NCBI GenBank assembly: GCA_947463755.1
Contig: CANHUK010000007.1
Location: 1-14,039 of the forward strand
Origin: Chitinophagaceae bacterium
GTDB lineage: Bacteria; Bacteroidota; Bacteroidia; Chitinophagales; Chitinophagaceae
Length of the DNA: 14,039 bases
Direction of reading: 5' to 3'
Shown in pieces: positions 7,040 through 13,952 of this stretch (positions are counted from its first letter, which is position 1; each line of letters begins with the position of its first letter). A model generated the notes under the pieces. It was not told the DNA's origin and did not search any database. It saw only the letters and a program-made list of their open reading frames with translations. The position numbers were made by a program, and so were the translations under genes.

Positions 7040-8515
7040 CTATTTCTTCACAGCCGGAGCCGGAGGTGCAGAGGCTTTGACCTTCAGTTGAAGTAATTCA
7101 TCTATCTGACTGTAGTTGAGGCGTTTGGCTATGATGCGCTTCTCCTTGTCCAGCAGGTAGAGCATTGGCGTCTGATAGACATCATATAATTGTCTGAAGG
7201 TGGGTCGGCCGGCCTTGACATCCGCATCCTTCATGGCATCGGTCTGATAGACGTGCAGCCATCCCTTCAGGTTCTTCTTTCGGATGAATTCTTTCCACTT
7301 ATCGAGTCCGCCATCGGTCATCATCCCGATCATGGCGACGCCCTGCTTCTTCCATTTTTGTTGAAAGAGTGTATCCAGGTGGGGGACTTCCTCCTGGCAG
7401 TGTCCGCAGGTGGGGTCCCAGAAGCAGAGCACGGTGTAGGGCGCATTCTGGGCGTAGAGGTTACTCTTTCGGCCAAGGGAGTCGATGAAATCGAAGTTTG
7501 CGGCTTTTTTTCCGATGACGTTGGCCATGAGACTGTAGCCCCTGTCGAAGATGAACTTCTTGTATTTTTCATTCATCCAGCTGTCCGCCTGGCCGGTGAT
7601 GAAATACTTCTCAAAAAGATGCACGAACACGGCATCCTGGCCCATGTACTGAGGATTCACATATTTATCTGTCAGCGTAGCGAGCAGGTACTTGAACATT
7701 TCGGGATTCGAGCGGGCGGCGTCGATGGTTTCGCTGGCGGCCATGATGAGTGAATCGGGATGCTGGGGGAGGATCTCGCCGAAGAAGCGCTCGAGGCGTT
7801 GCTGGAAGACGGGTGTACGGATGAGGCGTTCGTCTGTCAGGGATATGTTATCCCAATAATGCGCCTTGTAATACTGATAGGCGTAGAGGGAGTCATATTT
7901 TCCGCCGGGATGTTCGGCAGCCGGGGGGATCGTCGGTTCTTTCAGCACATGGAAGATGGCGGAGAGCAGGTGCTCCGGATGTTGCCGCATGATCCCATCG
8001 CGATAGGCGGTGAGTTCGGTGCTTTTGGCCAGCATTTCCGATTTCAGGGCGGTCTGGGCTTCGGGGGCGGCCTGGGCAATCTGTTGCTGGAGGCGGTTCA
8101 ACGCGGAACCCAGTTCAAAGGATTTCCGCTGATATTCAACGAAGATGTCATTGGCCGGTGAGCCGGTGAAGCGGATGGAGCCCATCGGATCACTGGTATC
8201 CGCTTCCACGGAGAACCGCTGTTCGCGGTCGATCATGCACTCGATCCAGCCATTCTTTTCGGGATAGGCGATCATGTACACGCCACCCATCAGGCGTTCC
8301 TTTCCGGTGAAAACGGCGTTGCCCTGTTCGTCTATCCGGGCGGAGTCCACGAGGTATTGCTTCTTGCCATAATGATGGGCCAGATAGAGGTATCCCTGCT
8401 TAAAGGGACGGATAGAGGCCTTTATCTCATAGGCGGGCGCCTGAGCACCGGCGGTGAGGGTGGTAACCGCCAGGCAGGCGAGCAGGGCGGCTTTGCAGAC
8501 GATGGATCGGGTCAT
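7040..8515 (-). CDS. Secreted thioredoxin-fold protein (DUF4369/DUF5106-TlpA type)
   Basis: A 491-residue periplasmic protein. Residues 1-26 form a signal peptide (hydrophobic AALLACLAVTTLTAG, likely cleavage after AQA). Residues of about 28-125 form a beta-rich region resembling DUF4369 (IKASIRPFKQGYLYLAHHYG). A helical DUF5106-like middle follows, to about 335. The C-terminal TlpA/AhpC-TSA domain has CFWDPTCGHC with redox cysteines Cys370 and Cys373 and a cis-proline at Pro450 (QTPMLYLLD). A short Ala-Pro-Lys tail ends the protein. Such proteins are common in Bacteroidota and are thought to reduce or exchange thiols in the periplasm; the particular partner is unknown. The start ATG at 8513-8515 lies 75 bp from the divergently transcribed pentapeptide gene. 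Confidence 0.9.
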   Translation of the reverse strand: MTRSIVCKAALLACLAVTTLTAGAQAPAYEIKASIRPFKQGYLYLAHHYGKKQYLVDSARIDEQGNAVFTGKERLMGGVYMIAYPEKNGWIECMIDREQRFSVEADTSDPMGSIRFTGSPANDIFVEYQRKSFELGSALNRLQQQIAQAAPEAQTALKSEMLAKSTELTAYRDGIMRQHPEHLLSAIFHVLKEPTIPPAAEHPGGKYDSLYAYQYYKAHYWDNISLTDERLIRTPVFQQRLERFFGEILPQHPDSLIMAASETIDAARSNPEMFKYLLATLTDKYVNPQYMGQDAVFVHLFEKYFITGQADSWMNEKYKKFIFDRGYSLMANVIGKKAANFDFIDSLGRKSNLYAQNAPYTVLCFWDPTCGHCQEEVPHLDTLFQQKWKKQGVAMIGMMTDGGLDKWKEFIRKKNLKGWLHVYQTDAMKDADVKAGRPTFRQLYDVYQTPMLYLLDKEKRIIAKRLNYSQIDELLQLKVKASAPPAPAVKK

Positions 8516-8590
8516 ACAACAAAAATATCCAAAATCGGATTGTCTGCCTGTTAATGTCGATGGAAAGACAGATTGACTTAGTTTAGCTTC

Positions 8591-9169
8591 ATGGCTTCAG
8601 ATCTTATCCACGAGGACCTGGAATGGCGGGATCTCGACTGGCAGACGGACGCACCGCCTGCGGGTACCTATGACCAGTGCAGATTCATGCACTGCAACCT
8701 TTCCGGTGCGGTGTTGACGGGCTATCATTTCACCGATTGCCTGTTTGCGGACTGCGACCTTTCAAATGCAAACCTGCGCGGGGTTGTGTTCAACGACGTG
8801 GCATTCGAGGGGTGCAGGCTGACGGGACTTCATTTTGAAGATTGCCACACGATCCCTTTCGGCGTACGTTTCAAGGGTTGCATCCTGACCCTGGCCTCCT
8901 TTGTGAAGATGATGTTGCGCAAGACGCTGTTCGAAAATTGCCGGCTTACGGAAACTGATTTCACGGGAGCGGATCTGCGGGAAGCAGTGTTTACGGGCAG
9001 TGATCTTGACCGGGCGATCTTTTCGGGATGCAACCTCGAAAAGGCCGATCTCAGAAAAACCATTCAGTGCACGATCGATCCGGCTCAGAACAGGATGCGG
9101 CGGGCGAAATTCTCGCTAGATGGACTGCCTGGGCTTTTATCCGCTTACGGACTGGACATCCATCCATAG
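8591..9169 (+). CDS. Pentapeptide-repeat protein, Qnr/McbG-like
   Basis: The 192 residues are built mostly of A(D/N)LXX-type five-residue repeats (for example CDLSNANLRGVVF, GADLREAVFTGSDLDRAIF), which fold into a right-handed quadrilateral beta-helix. Repeats run from about 28 to 85 and from 93 to 158, interrupted near 86-92. The C-terminal IDPAQNRMRRAKFSLDGLPGLL (162-183) is a conserved tail in Qnr/McbG-like proteins. Known relatives (Qnr, MfpA, McbG) mimic DNA and protect gyrase or topoisomerase IV. Whether this chromosomal protein does so cannot be told from sequence. Cysteines are frequent in the face positions. The start ATG follows TTTAGCTTC, without a clear Shine-Dalgarno. The TonB-receptor gene follows on the same strand after 142 bp. 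Confidence 0.88.
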   Translation: MASDLIHEDLEWRDLDWQTDAPPAGTYDQCRFMHCNLSGAVLTGYHFTDCLFADCDLSNANLRGVVFNDVAFEGCRLTGLHFEDCHTIPFGVRFKGCILTLASFVKMMLRKTLFENCRLTETDFTGADLREAVFTGSDLDRAIFSGCNLEKADLRKTIQCTIDPAQNRMRRAKFSLDGLPGLLSAYGLDIHP

Positions 9170-9311
9170 ATTTCGAGGACCGGCACCGACATGGCCGAAC
9201 CTTCCGACTGCTTGTTTGTTTCAATTCTCCCCTACTGCTGTTACAAAAGGCTTGACAAAAAGATCTCAGTCAGAAGCAGGGGATGGTTGTCCAATCAATA
9301 AAAATCGGAAG

Positions 9312-11729
9312 ATGTCTTATCGTTTAGCCTCACTTTTTTCCATGCTGGCGTTCGCGGTCAGCCTGCAAGCACAAAATCTCGGTAATATCAATGGTTTCGT
9401 TCGCAAGGCCGCCACGCAGGAGCCCCTGGCCGGGGTTACCGTGCGCGTTCTGGGTACGGAGCGTACGGCCATGACGGACAGCACCGGCTTCTACCGGTTC
9501 CGGGGCGTGGAGACCCGGGCCTGGAATCTCGAAGCGAGTTCCGTCGGTTACCGGACGCTTACCAAATTCGACATCCAGGTGACTTCCGGCAATACCTCTG
9601 AAGTGAATTTCGAACTGGAGGAGGAGCGCCAGGAATTGCAGGGTGTCGTCATCCGGGCAAATTTTCCGAAGCCGGTCGGGGTCGTAAACTCTGTGCAGTC
9701 GCTCAGCATCAATGAGATCGTGCGATATCCGGGTGCGAACTTCGACATGGCCAAGGTGGTGCAATCGTTTCCCGGGGTATCGGGTTCTGCCAGTTTCCGG
9801 AACGATCTCATCATCCGGGGCGGGGCACCCAATGAAAACGTCTATTATCTGGACGGAGTAGAGATCCCCACCATCAACCACTTCGCCACACAGGGGGCGG
9901 CAGGCGGTCCGGCAGGCATCCTGAATGTGGCCTTTCTTGATCGGGTTACCCTGCATACCTCCGCCTTCCCGGCAAAATACGACAACGTGCTTTCCGGTGT
10001 GCTGCAGTTCCGTCAGCGAAATGGCAATCCGGAGAAATACCAGGGGAATTTCAGATTGAGTGCCAGCGAGGCGGCGCTGACGGCGGAAGGTCCGCTGGGG
10101 AAGAAGAATGGAAAGACCACGTTCATCGCCTCGGCCAGACGATCGTATCTGCAGTTGTTGTTCAAGTTGATCGACCTGCCGTTTGTACCCAACTACTGGG
10201 ACTATCAGTACAAGATCACGCACAAACCTGATAAGCGTAACGAGATCAGCATCATCGGCATCGGAACGATCGACGAGTTCAGTCTGAACAAGCCCCAGGA
10301 CGCCACATTGGAACAGCTGGCCGTGCTGGACCAGGTGCCGCTGCAGGGGCAGCTCACCTATACTTTTGGCGTGTCCTGGCGACATACCCTGAATCGTGGC
10401 TTCTGGCAGCTGACGGCCAGCCGGAATTATCTGCGCAACGAAGCGGACAAGTTCGAGAACAACGATAATGGCAACGAAGCCCGAAGGATCCTCGGATATG
10501 ATTCCAAGGAAGCGGAGAACCGGCTCCGGTACGAGTTGAACATCCCTGTCGGTGAGATACAGCTGAACGCCGGGGGGCATTTGATCCGCAGCGGTTACGA
10601 CAACAGCACTTTTCAGCGTCGTACAGGCTATACGGCTGATTACAGCACGTCCTTCAACATGCTGCGTTATGGTGCATTCATCAATGGCACCAGAAAACTG
10701 GCGGATGACCGGCTGACCATCGCGGCAGGCATTCGGGCAGACGGCAATACCTTTACGAACAGTGGTCACCAGCTCGGTCGGACGCTGTCGCCCCGTTTGT
10801 CGCTGGCTTATTCGCTTGTACCGGGACTGAACGTGAATGCCGCCGTGGCCAGGTATTATAAGTTGCCAAGTTACACGATCCTGGGTTTTCAGGAAAAGGG
10901 TGTATCGGTGAACAAGGATGCTGAATACATTCGTTCCGATCATTTCACGGGTGGACTGGAATGGCTGCCGAATGCTTCGACGCGGGTGACGGCAGAAGGC
11001 TTCTACAAGAAATATGGTAACTATCCGGTGTCTGGCCGATTGGGCGTATCGATGGCGAATTTCGGCGGTGATTTCGGCGTCTTCGGCAACGAGCGGGTAA
11101 CTTTCAACGGGATCGGTGAGGCTTTCGGTTACGAACTGCTTTTCCAGCAGCGGCTCACCAAGAATTTCTACGGGATCCTCGCCTACACCTGGTACCACAG
11201 CCGTTTCTCCGGCGTGGACCACAGTAAGATGCTGCCATCCGCCTGGGACAACCGGCATCTGCTGTCATTCACCGGCGGATATCGTTTCAAGGGCAACTGG
11301 GAGGTTGGTCTGCGCTTCAGGTATCTGGGTGGGGCACCTTATACACCGTATGACATCCCCCGCTCGCTGGACAATTATCCCTTTACCTATGAGGCGGTCT
11401 TTGATTATGCCCGGCTGAATGGTTCGAGGCTTCGGGGATTCCATGCGGCAGACCTGCGGATCGACAAGAAGTTCAACTTCCGCAGCTGGACCTTTGACCT
11501 GTACATGGACATCCAGAACGCATACAACAGCCAGAACCCTTCAGTACCCGGCTTCACGCTGAAGCGCAATCCGGACGAAACCTATGCGACCACTACGGGC
11601 GAACCCTATGTGGCCGGTTCTTATTCAAATCCTACGGCGCCAAACACGCGCCAGAAGGGGGTTCCGGTGTTGCTGGAGAATACCAGCGGAGCGCTGCTGC
11701 CCAGCATTGGTTTCGTGATCGAATTCTGA
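9312..11729 (+). CDS. TonB-dependent outer-membrane receptor with CarboxypepD_reg-like domain
   Basis: An 805-residue outer-membrane receptor. The open frame begins earlier, at 9120, but the ATG at 9312 is preceded by GGAAG and starts a normal signal peptide (residues 1-20, ending SLQA before QNLG). Residues of about 24-105 form the CarboxypepD_reg-like beta-sandwich (GFVRKAATQEPLAGVTVRVLG, DSTGFYRFRGV). The plug covers about 125-235 (NFDMAKVVQSFPGVSG, NDLIIRGGAPNENVYYLDG). The rest is the 22-strand barrel, ending in phenylalanine (SIGFVIEF) as outer-membrane barrels do. No SusD-like lipoprotein, FecR or sigma-factor neighbour is present, so this is not a standard polysaccharide-utilisation pair. 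The substrate cannot be inferred; siderophore, peptide or oligosaccharide are all possible. A strong terminator follows. Confidence 0.93.
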   Translation: MSYRLASLFSMLAFAVSLQAQNLGNINGFVRKAATQEPLAGVTVRVLGTERTAMTDSTGFYRFRGVETRAWNLEASSVGYRTLTKFDIQVTSGNTSEVNFELEEERQELQGVVIRANFPKPVGVVNSVQSLSINEIVRYPGANFDMAKVVQSFPGVSGSASFRNDLIIRGGAPNENVYYLDGVEIPTINHFATQGAAGGPAGILNVAFLDRVTLHTSAFPAKYDNVLSGVLQFRQRNGNPEKYQGNFRLSASEAALTAEGPLGKKNGKTTFIASARRSYLQLLFKLIDLPFVPNYWDYQYKITHKPDKRNEISIIGIGTIDEFSLNKPQDATLEQLAVLDQVPLQGQLTYTFGVSWRHTLNRGFWQLTASRNYLRNEADKFENNDNGNEARRILGYDSKEAENRLRYELNIPVGEIQLNAGGHLIRSGYDNSTFQRRTGYTADYSTSFNMLRYGAFINGTRKLADDRLTIAAGIRADGNTFTNSGHQLGRTLSPRLSLAYSLVPGLNVNAAVARYYKLPSYTILGFQEKGVSVNKDAEYIRSDHFTGGLEWLPNASTRVTAEGFYKKYGNYPVSGRLGVSMANFGGDFGVFGNERVTFNGIGEAFGYELLFQQRLTKNFYGILAYTWYHSRFSGVDHSKMLPSAWDNRHLLSFTGGYRFKGNWEVGLRFRYLGGAPYTPYDIPRSLDNYPFTYEAVFDYARLNGSRLRGFHAADLRIDKKFNFRSWTFDLYMDIQNAYNSQNPSVPGFTLKRNPDETYATTTGEPYVAGSYSNPTAPNTRQKGVPVLLENTSGALLPSIGFVIEF

Positions 11730-11752
11730 CCTGACCTCAGTTCGAGCCTAAA

Positions 11753-11761
11753 TGTGGATAA
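11753..11761 (-). other. DnaA-box-like site (TTATCCACA)
   Basis: The minus strand reads TTATCCACA, a perfect match to the classical DnaA box. It lies between the TonB-receptor stop and its terminator. It is part of a 13-bp sequence repeated exactly at 12912-12924. A match this short can occur by chance, and nothing else marks an origin here. Confidence 0.3.
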
Positions 11762-11795
11762 CCCCCTGGTTTCGTGACCAGGGGGTTATGTTTTT
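11760..11795 (+). terminator. Rho-independent terminator after the TonB-receptor gene
   Basis: A perfect 11-bp stem (AACCCCCTGGT at 11760-11770, ACCAGGGGGTT at 11777-11787) with a 6-nt loop is followed by ATGTTTTT. It sits about 30 bp after the receptor stop codon. This is the clearest intrinsic terminator in the window. Confidence 0.9.
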
Positions 11796-11820
11796 CAACA
11801 AATGGGGATTATTATTTCAT

Positions 11821-11832
11821 CGTATTTTTACG
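11821..11832. promoter_or_regulatory. Single CGTA-N4-TACG dyad upstream of the 11925 gene
   Basis: CGTATTTTTACG is a 12-bp dyad with CGTA/TACG arms and a T4 spacer. It is identical to the copy at 12889-12900. Its centre is about 30 bp upstream of a weak -7 candidate (TAATATTG, 11853-11860, one mismatch), so a bound protein would cover the -33 region. A role as operator is inference from the shared motif. Confidence 0.45.
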
Positions 11833-11924
11833 AGGGTACTTTATGAATTTGCTAATATTGTATCAGTAATCGTCTGGTGACATCCGCCCGGCGATACCAA
11901 TATCATACGAAAACCTTACCGATC

Positions 11925-12308
11925 ATGAAATCCACAGACTTACGTCTGGGCAATATCGCGGCAGCGATAGATGACCCTTTTAAGCCCGATTATGTCGTCG
12001 TACTGGAGCCTGGTCTCGTTTACCTGATGGGACGGGAGGAGGCTGATGATGAGCAGAACATCATCCCGGTGCCGGTGAGTGCTGAGATGCTCGCGACTTA
12101 CGACATTCCCTGTGATGTAACTTTTTCCATTGCTGGCCACGAGGTGCGCATATGCATGCAAGAGGCAGGAGATCGTGCAACCCTGGAATTGAACGGCGCG
12201 CGATTTGATTTTCACTATCTGCACGAGATGCAGAATTTGATCCATGCGCTGTGCGGAGAGGACATCATCCGTCACCCGCACGTCCATATCGAAAATGAAG
12301 CCTATTGA
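11925..12308 (+). CDS. Uncharacterised Bacteroidota protein with KSTDLRLGN start and YLHEMQNL-ALxGE end
   Basis: 127 residues from the ATG at 11925; a GTG at 11877 would add 16 residues with no conserved look. The N-terminus MKSTDLRLGN and the C-terminal YLHEMQNLIHALCGEDI (98-114) match, from memory, the two ends of a widespread Bacteroidota family usually starting with a DLRIGN motif and ending with YVHQLQNLYFALTGEEL. The middle (IIPVPVSAEML, 46-56) corresponds to the PIPLT segment of that family. Function is unknown; relatives often occur in accessory or phage-like DNA. No signal peptide or membrane helix is visible, so it should be cytoplasmic and acidic. It is convergent with the XRE regulator, and the two genes share dyad elements in their upstream regions. 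Confidence 0.75.
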   Translation: MKSTDLRLGNIAAAIDDPFKPDYVVVLEPGLVYLMGREEADDEQNIIPVPVSAEMLATYDIPCDVTFSIAGHEVRICMQEAGDRATLELNGARFDFHYLHEMQNLIHALCGEDIIRHPHVHIENEAY

Positions 12309-12315
12309 TCCGCCG

Positions 12316-12354
12316 GGATGCCCGACGTCCGTTATATCGGTATGTCGGGCATCC
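12316..12354. terminator. Bidirectional hairpin between two convergent genes
   Basis: GGATGCCCGAC (12316-12326) pairs perfectly with GTCGGGCATCC (12344-12354) across a 17-nt loop. It lies in the 57-bp gap between the convergent 11925 gene and the XRE regulator, where one hairpin can end both transcripts. A proper T-tract is lacking on either strand. Confidence 0.65.
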
Positions 12355-12365
12355 GGGTATATGGA

Positions 12366-12725
12366 TCAGACCGCCCGTGAAATGGCGTCCTTGAGGATGG
12401 TCAGTCGTTCGTAATCCTCTTTGGCAGAGTCCTTCAGATGTTCGAGCAGTTCGAGCACCCGCTCACTGGATGATTCCGGTGCCTCCGTACGGATCAGCGT
12501 CTTGATGTCGAACTGTTCGTTGAACATCATGTGTGCATTGAGATTCCTGTGGTTGAGGTAATTCACCACACGAAAGATCGTATGGATATTACCCGCTGTT
12601 CCACTTTCCAATCTTGAATACATCGTCTGAGACATGTTCAGATACCAGGCAATCTCCGTCTGGCTCATGCGCAGGATATCCTCCCGCACTTGTTGCATGC
12701 GCTTTCCAAATTCTTTGAGGTCCAT
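12366..12725 (-). CDS. XRE-family helix-turn-helix transcriptional regulator
   Basis: A 119-residue DNA-binding protein. The HTH covers about residues 7-60: the scaffold helix MQQVREDILRMSQTEIAWYL, then the turn and recognition helix NMSQTMYSRLESG, with the Ser21-Gln22 and Ser32-Gln33 positions typical of the Cro/CI fold. The C-terminal half (74-119) is charged, probably helical, and may mediate dimer formation. The architecture matches small Bacteroidota XRE regulators. The start is the ATG at 12723-12725. A one-mismatch -7 box (GATCTTTG, minus strand, 12745-12752) lies 20 bp upstream. Three phased CGTA-N4-TACG dyads sit further upstream (12848-12900), so autoregulation is possible. No toxin or antitoxin partner is recognisable next to it. 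Confidence 0.85.
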   Translation of the reverse strand: MDLKEFGKRMQQVREDILRMSQTEIAWYLNMSQTMYSRLESGTAGNIHTIFRVVNYLNHRNLNAHMMFNEQFDIKTLIRTEAPESSSERVLELLEHLKDSAKEDYERLTILKDAISRAV

Positions 12726-12847
12726 AGATATATCGATTTAAAACCAAAGATCCCACCTGCGATGCGCCTGAAGTCCATCTCCGGCTTGCCGGAAATGTGG
12801 ATTATTCATATGGGGCATCGAAAGCACGTAAGATACCTTTTCAGGTC

Positions 12848-12900
12848 GGTAAAAATACGATTTCTATGCGTAAAAATCAGATATCAACCGTATTTTTACG
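12848..12900. promoter_or_regulatory. Array of three phased CGTA-N4-TACG dyads (candidate operator)
   Basis: Three related 12-bp sites occur in 53 bp: GGTAAAAATACG (12848-12859, one mismatch), CGTAAAAATCAG (12869-12880, one arm degenerate) and CGTATTTTTACG (12889-12900, perfect dyad). Their centres are 21 and 20 bp apart, about two helical turns, so they face the same side of the DNA. The array lies in the 256-bp gap between the dioxygenase stop and the XRE regulator start, 123 bp upstream of that start. A perfect fourth copy lies upstream of the 11925 gene. No gene is visible in this gap apart from the array, a DnaA-box-like site and a weak hairpin. Confidence 0.55.
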
Positions 12901-12914
12901 CTATTCCTCGAAAA

Positions 12915-12923
12915 TGTGGATAA
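12915..12923 (-). other. DnaA-box-like site (TTATCCACA)
   Basis: A second perfect TTATCCACA on the minus strand, 14 bp from the end of the dyad array. A near match (TAATCCACA) lies at 12796-12804. The surrounding 13 bp equal those at 11750-11762. Confidence 0.3.
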
Positions 12924-12931
12924 CTCGCAAG

Positions 12932-12951
12932 ATCCTCTGAATATCAGGGAT
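12932..12951. other. Weak hairpin downstream of the dioxygenase gene
   Basis: ATCC-T-CTGA, an ATA loop and TCAG-GGAT form an 8-bp stem with one bulged base. A short T-run follows on the plus strand only, whereas the dioxygenase gene ending at 12982 is on the minus strand. It is a poor terminator for that gene but the only candidate in the gap. Confidence 0.3.
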
Positions 12952-12981
12952 TTTGTGCAGCGGGGCATGCCAGACCGGAGC

Positions 12982-13866
12982 TCAGATCGTGGCGGGGTCG
13001 AATAGGAGCGGAAAGAAGCGTCCGCCCATGGGTTGGCCGGCTGGAATGGGTGGCACACCTTCGAGCAATACATCCCCGGAATTGGAAATGGTGCCATCCT
13101 TGAACACGTTGATGACAACCCCCCGTCTGGGCCTCGGGCTATTATTTTCAAAGGATCCGTGCACCATAAGCGGATGATGGAACACAGCTTCTCCCGCCTT
13201 CAGCGGACAGGCAACAGGGTTGAACTGCGCCTGTTGTTCGGGCGTCAGGAATTCGAACAGGCCATTCATATCGCCGGTAAGTACAGGCTTTTTCAGCAAT
13301 CCCCATCGATGGCTTCCGGGGATATAGTGCAGGCATCCGTTTTCCGTGGTGACATCATCGAGTCCGAACCAGCAGGTAAGATGCTGGATCGGGCCTGTCC
13401 GTGTCCAGTAAGAATAATCCTGGTGCCAGGCCACAACGCCCCCGTTAAAAGGTGGTTTGTAGAACAGTTGATCGTGCCAAAAGCGCACGGCATGATCTCC
13501 AAATAATTGGCTGGCCGCCATCACGAAGGCCGGGTTCCATAGGATATCATGGTATCCTGCGGTGATGCGCCAGGCCCCGAGTGCGTGGAATACGACCTTG
13601 GACGGATCGGTGGATTCGTTGGAGCTGAATTCGTAATAAAGATGGTGTGCGGGATGTGCGGGGTCCATGATCTCAACCAGTTCGCGTTGCAGGATGTCGA
13701 TCTGTTCTTCGTCCAGCAGTTTGACATTCGGGAGATAGCCTTCGGATTCGAAAAAATCGAGTTGTTCCGGGCTGAGGCGGTATCTATCCCATTCTGCCTT
13801 GCTCGCAGGCTGACGAAAGATGTCGGAAACGGGTTTGGATAAGAGGGAGAGATCTGTCACGGACAT
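12982..13866 (-). CDS. Phytanoyl-CoA dioxygenase (PhyH) family Fe(II)/2-oxoglutarate oxygenase
   Basis: A 294-residue cytoplasmic non-haem iron oxygenase. The iron triad is visible as His148-x-Asp150 (AWHQDYSYW) and His236 (LMVHGS). An arginine in RPRRG (245-248) is well placed to bind the 2-oxoglutarate carboxylate. The N-terminal LSPEQLDFFESEGYL and the HYIPGSHRWG segment (180-189) are typical of the PhyH family. Family members hydroxylate diverse small molecules, including acyl-CoAs, ectoine and natural products, so the substrate is not predictable. TWQ-like quinone or haem motifs are absent. The start ATG is at 13864-13866. It stands alone: the XRE gene downstream is over 250 bp away, and no biosynthetic cluster is visible. 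Confidence 0.88.
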   Translation of the reverse strand: MSVTDLSLLSKPVSDIFRQPASKAEWDRYRLSPEQLDFFESEGYLPNVKLLDEEQIDILQRELVEIMDPAHPAHHLYYEFSSNESTDPSKVVFHALGAWRITAGYHDILWNPAFVMAASQLFGDHAVRFWHDQLFYKPPFNGGVVAWHQDYSYWTRTGPIQHLTCWFGLDDVTTENGCLHYIPGSHRWGLLKKPVLTGDMNGLFEFLTPEQQAQFNPVACPLKAGEAVFHHPLMVHGSFENNSPRPRRGVVINVFKDGTISNSGDVLLEGVPPIPAGQPMGGRFFPLLFDPATI

Positions 13867-13952
13867 GGCAAAACGTTTGGCGATGAAGATAGGAAGTTAA
13901 TGGATGCAGACTTTTTGAATGGCAGGTTTGTATTTTCCATGATCACTCGCTG

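Noticed and set aside
9120..9311. N-terminal extension of the TonB-dependent receptor from the upstream in-frame start
   Set aside because: It overlaps the end of the pentapeptide gene and would bury a normal signal peptide that begins at the ATG at 9312 with a GGAAG ribosome-binding site.
9330..11258. A 642-codon open frame on the minus strand, antisense to the TonB-dependent receptor
   Set aside because: The receptor on the plus strand has complete domain structure; the antisense translation has no family features and is rich in His, Arg and Val as expected of a shadow frame.
12781..12792. CCGGCTTGCCGG inverted repeat as a terminator
   Set aside because: The stem is only 4-5 bp with a 2-nt loop and no T-tract, and no transcript needs ending there.
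12690..12923. A 77-codon plus-strand frame across the dyad array
   Set aside because: It starts inside the XRE gene, crosses its promoter region and the dyad array, and has no recognisable protein features.
11753..12923. Possible replication origin, because of two perfect DnaA boxes
   Set aside because: The boxes are over 1 kb apart, there is no clear AT-rich unwinding element, and no replication gene lies nearby.
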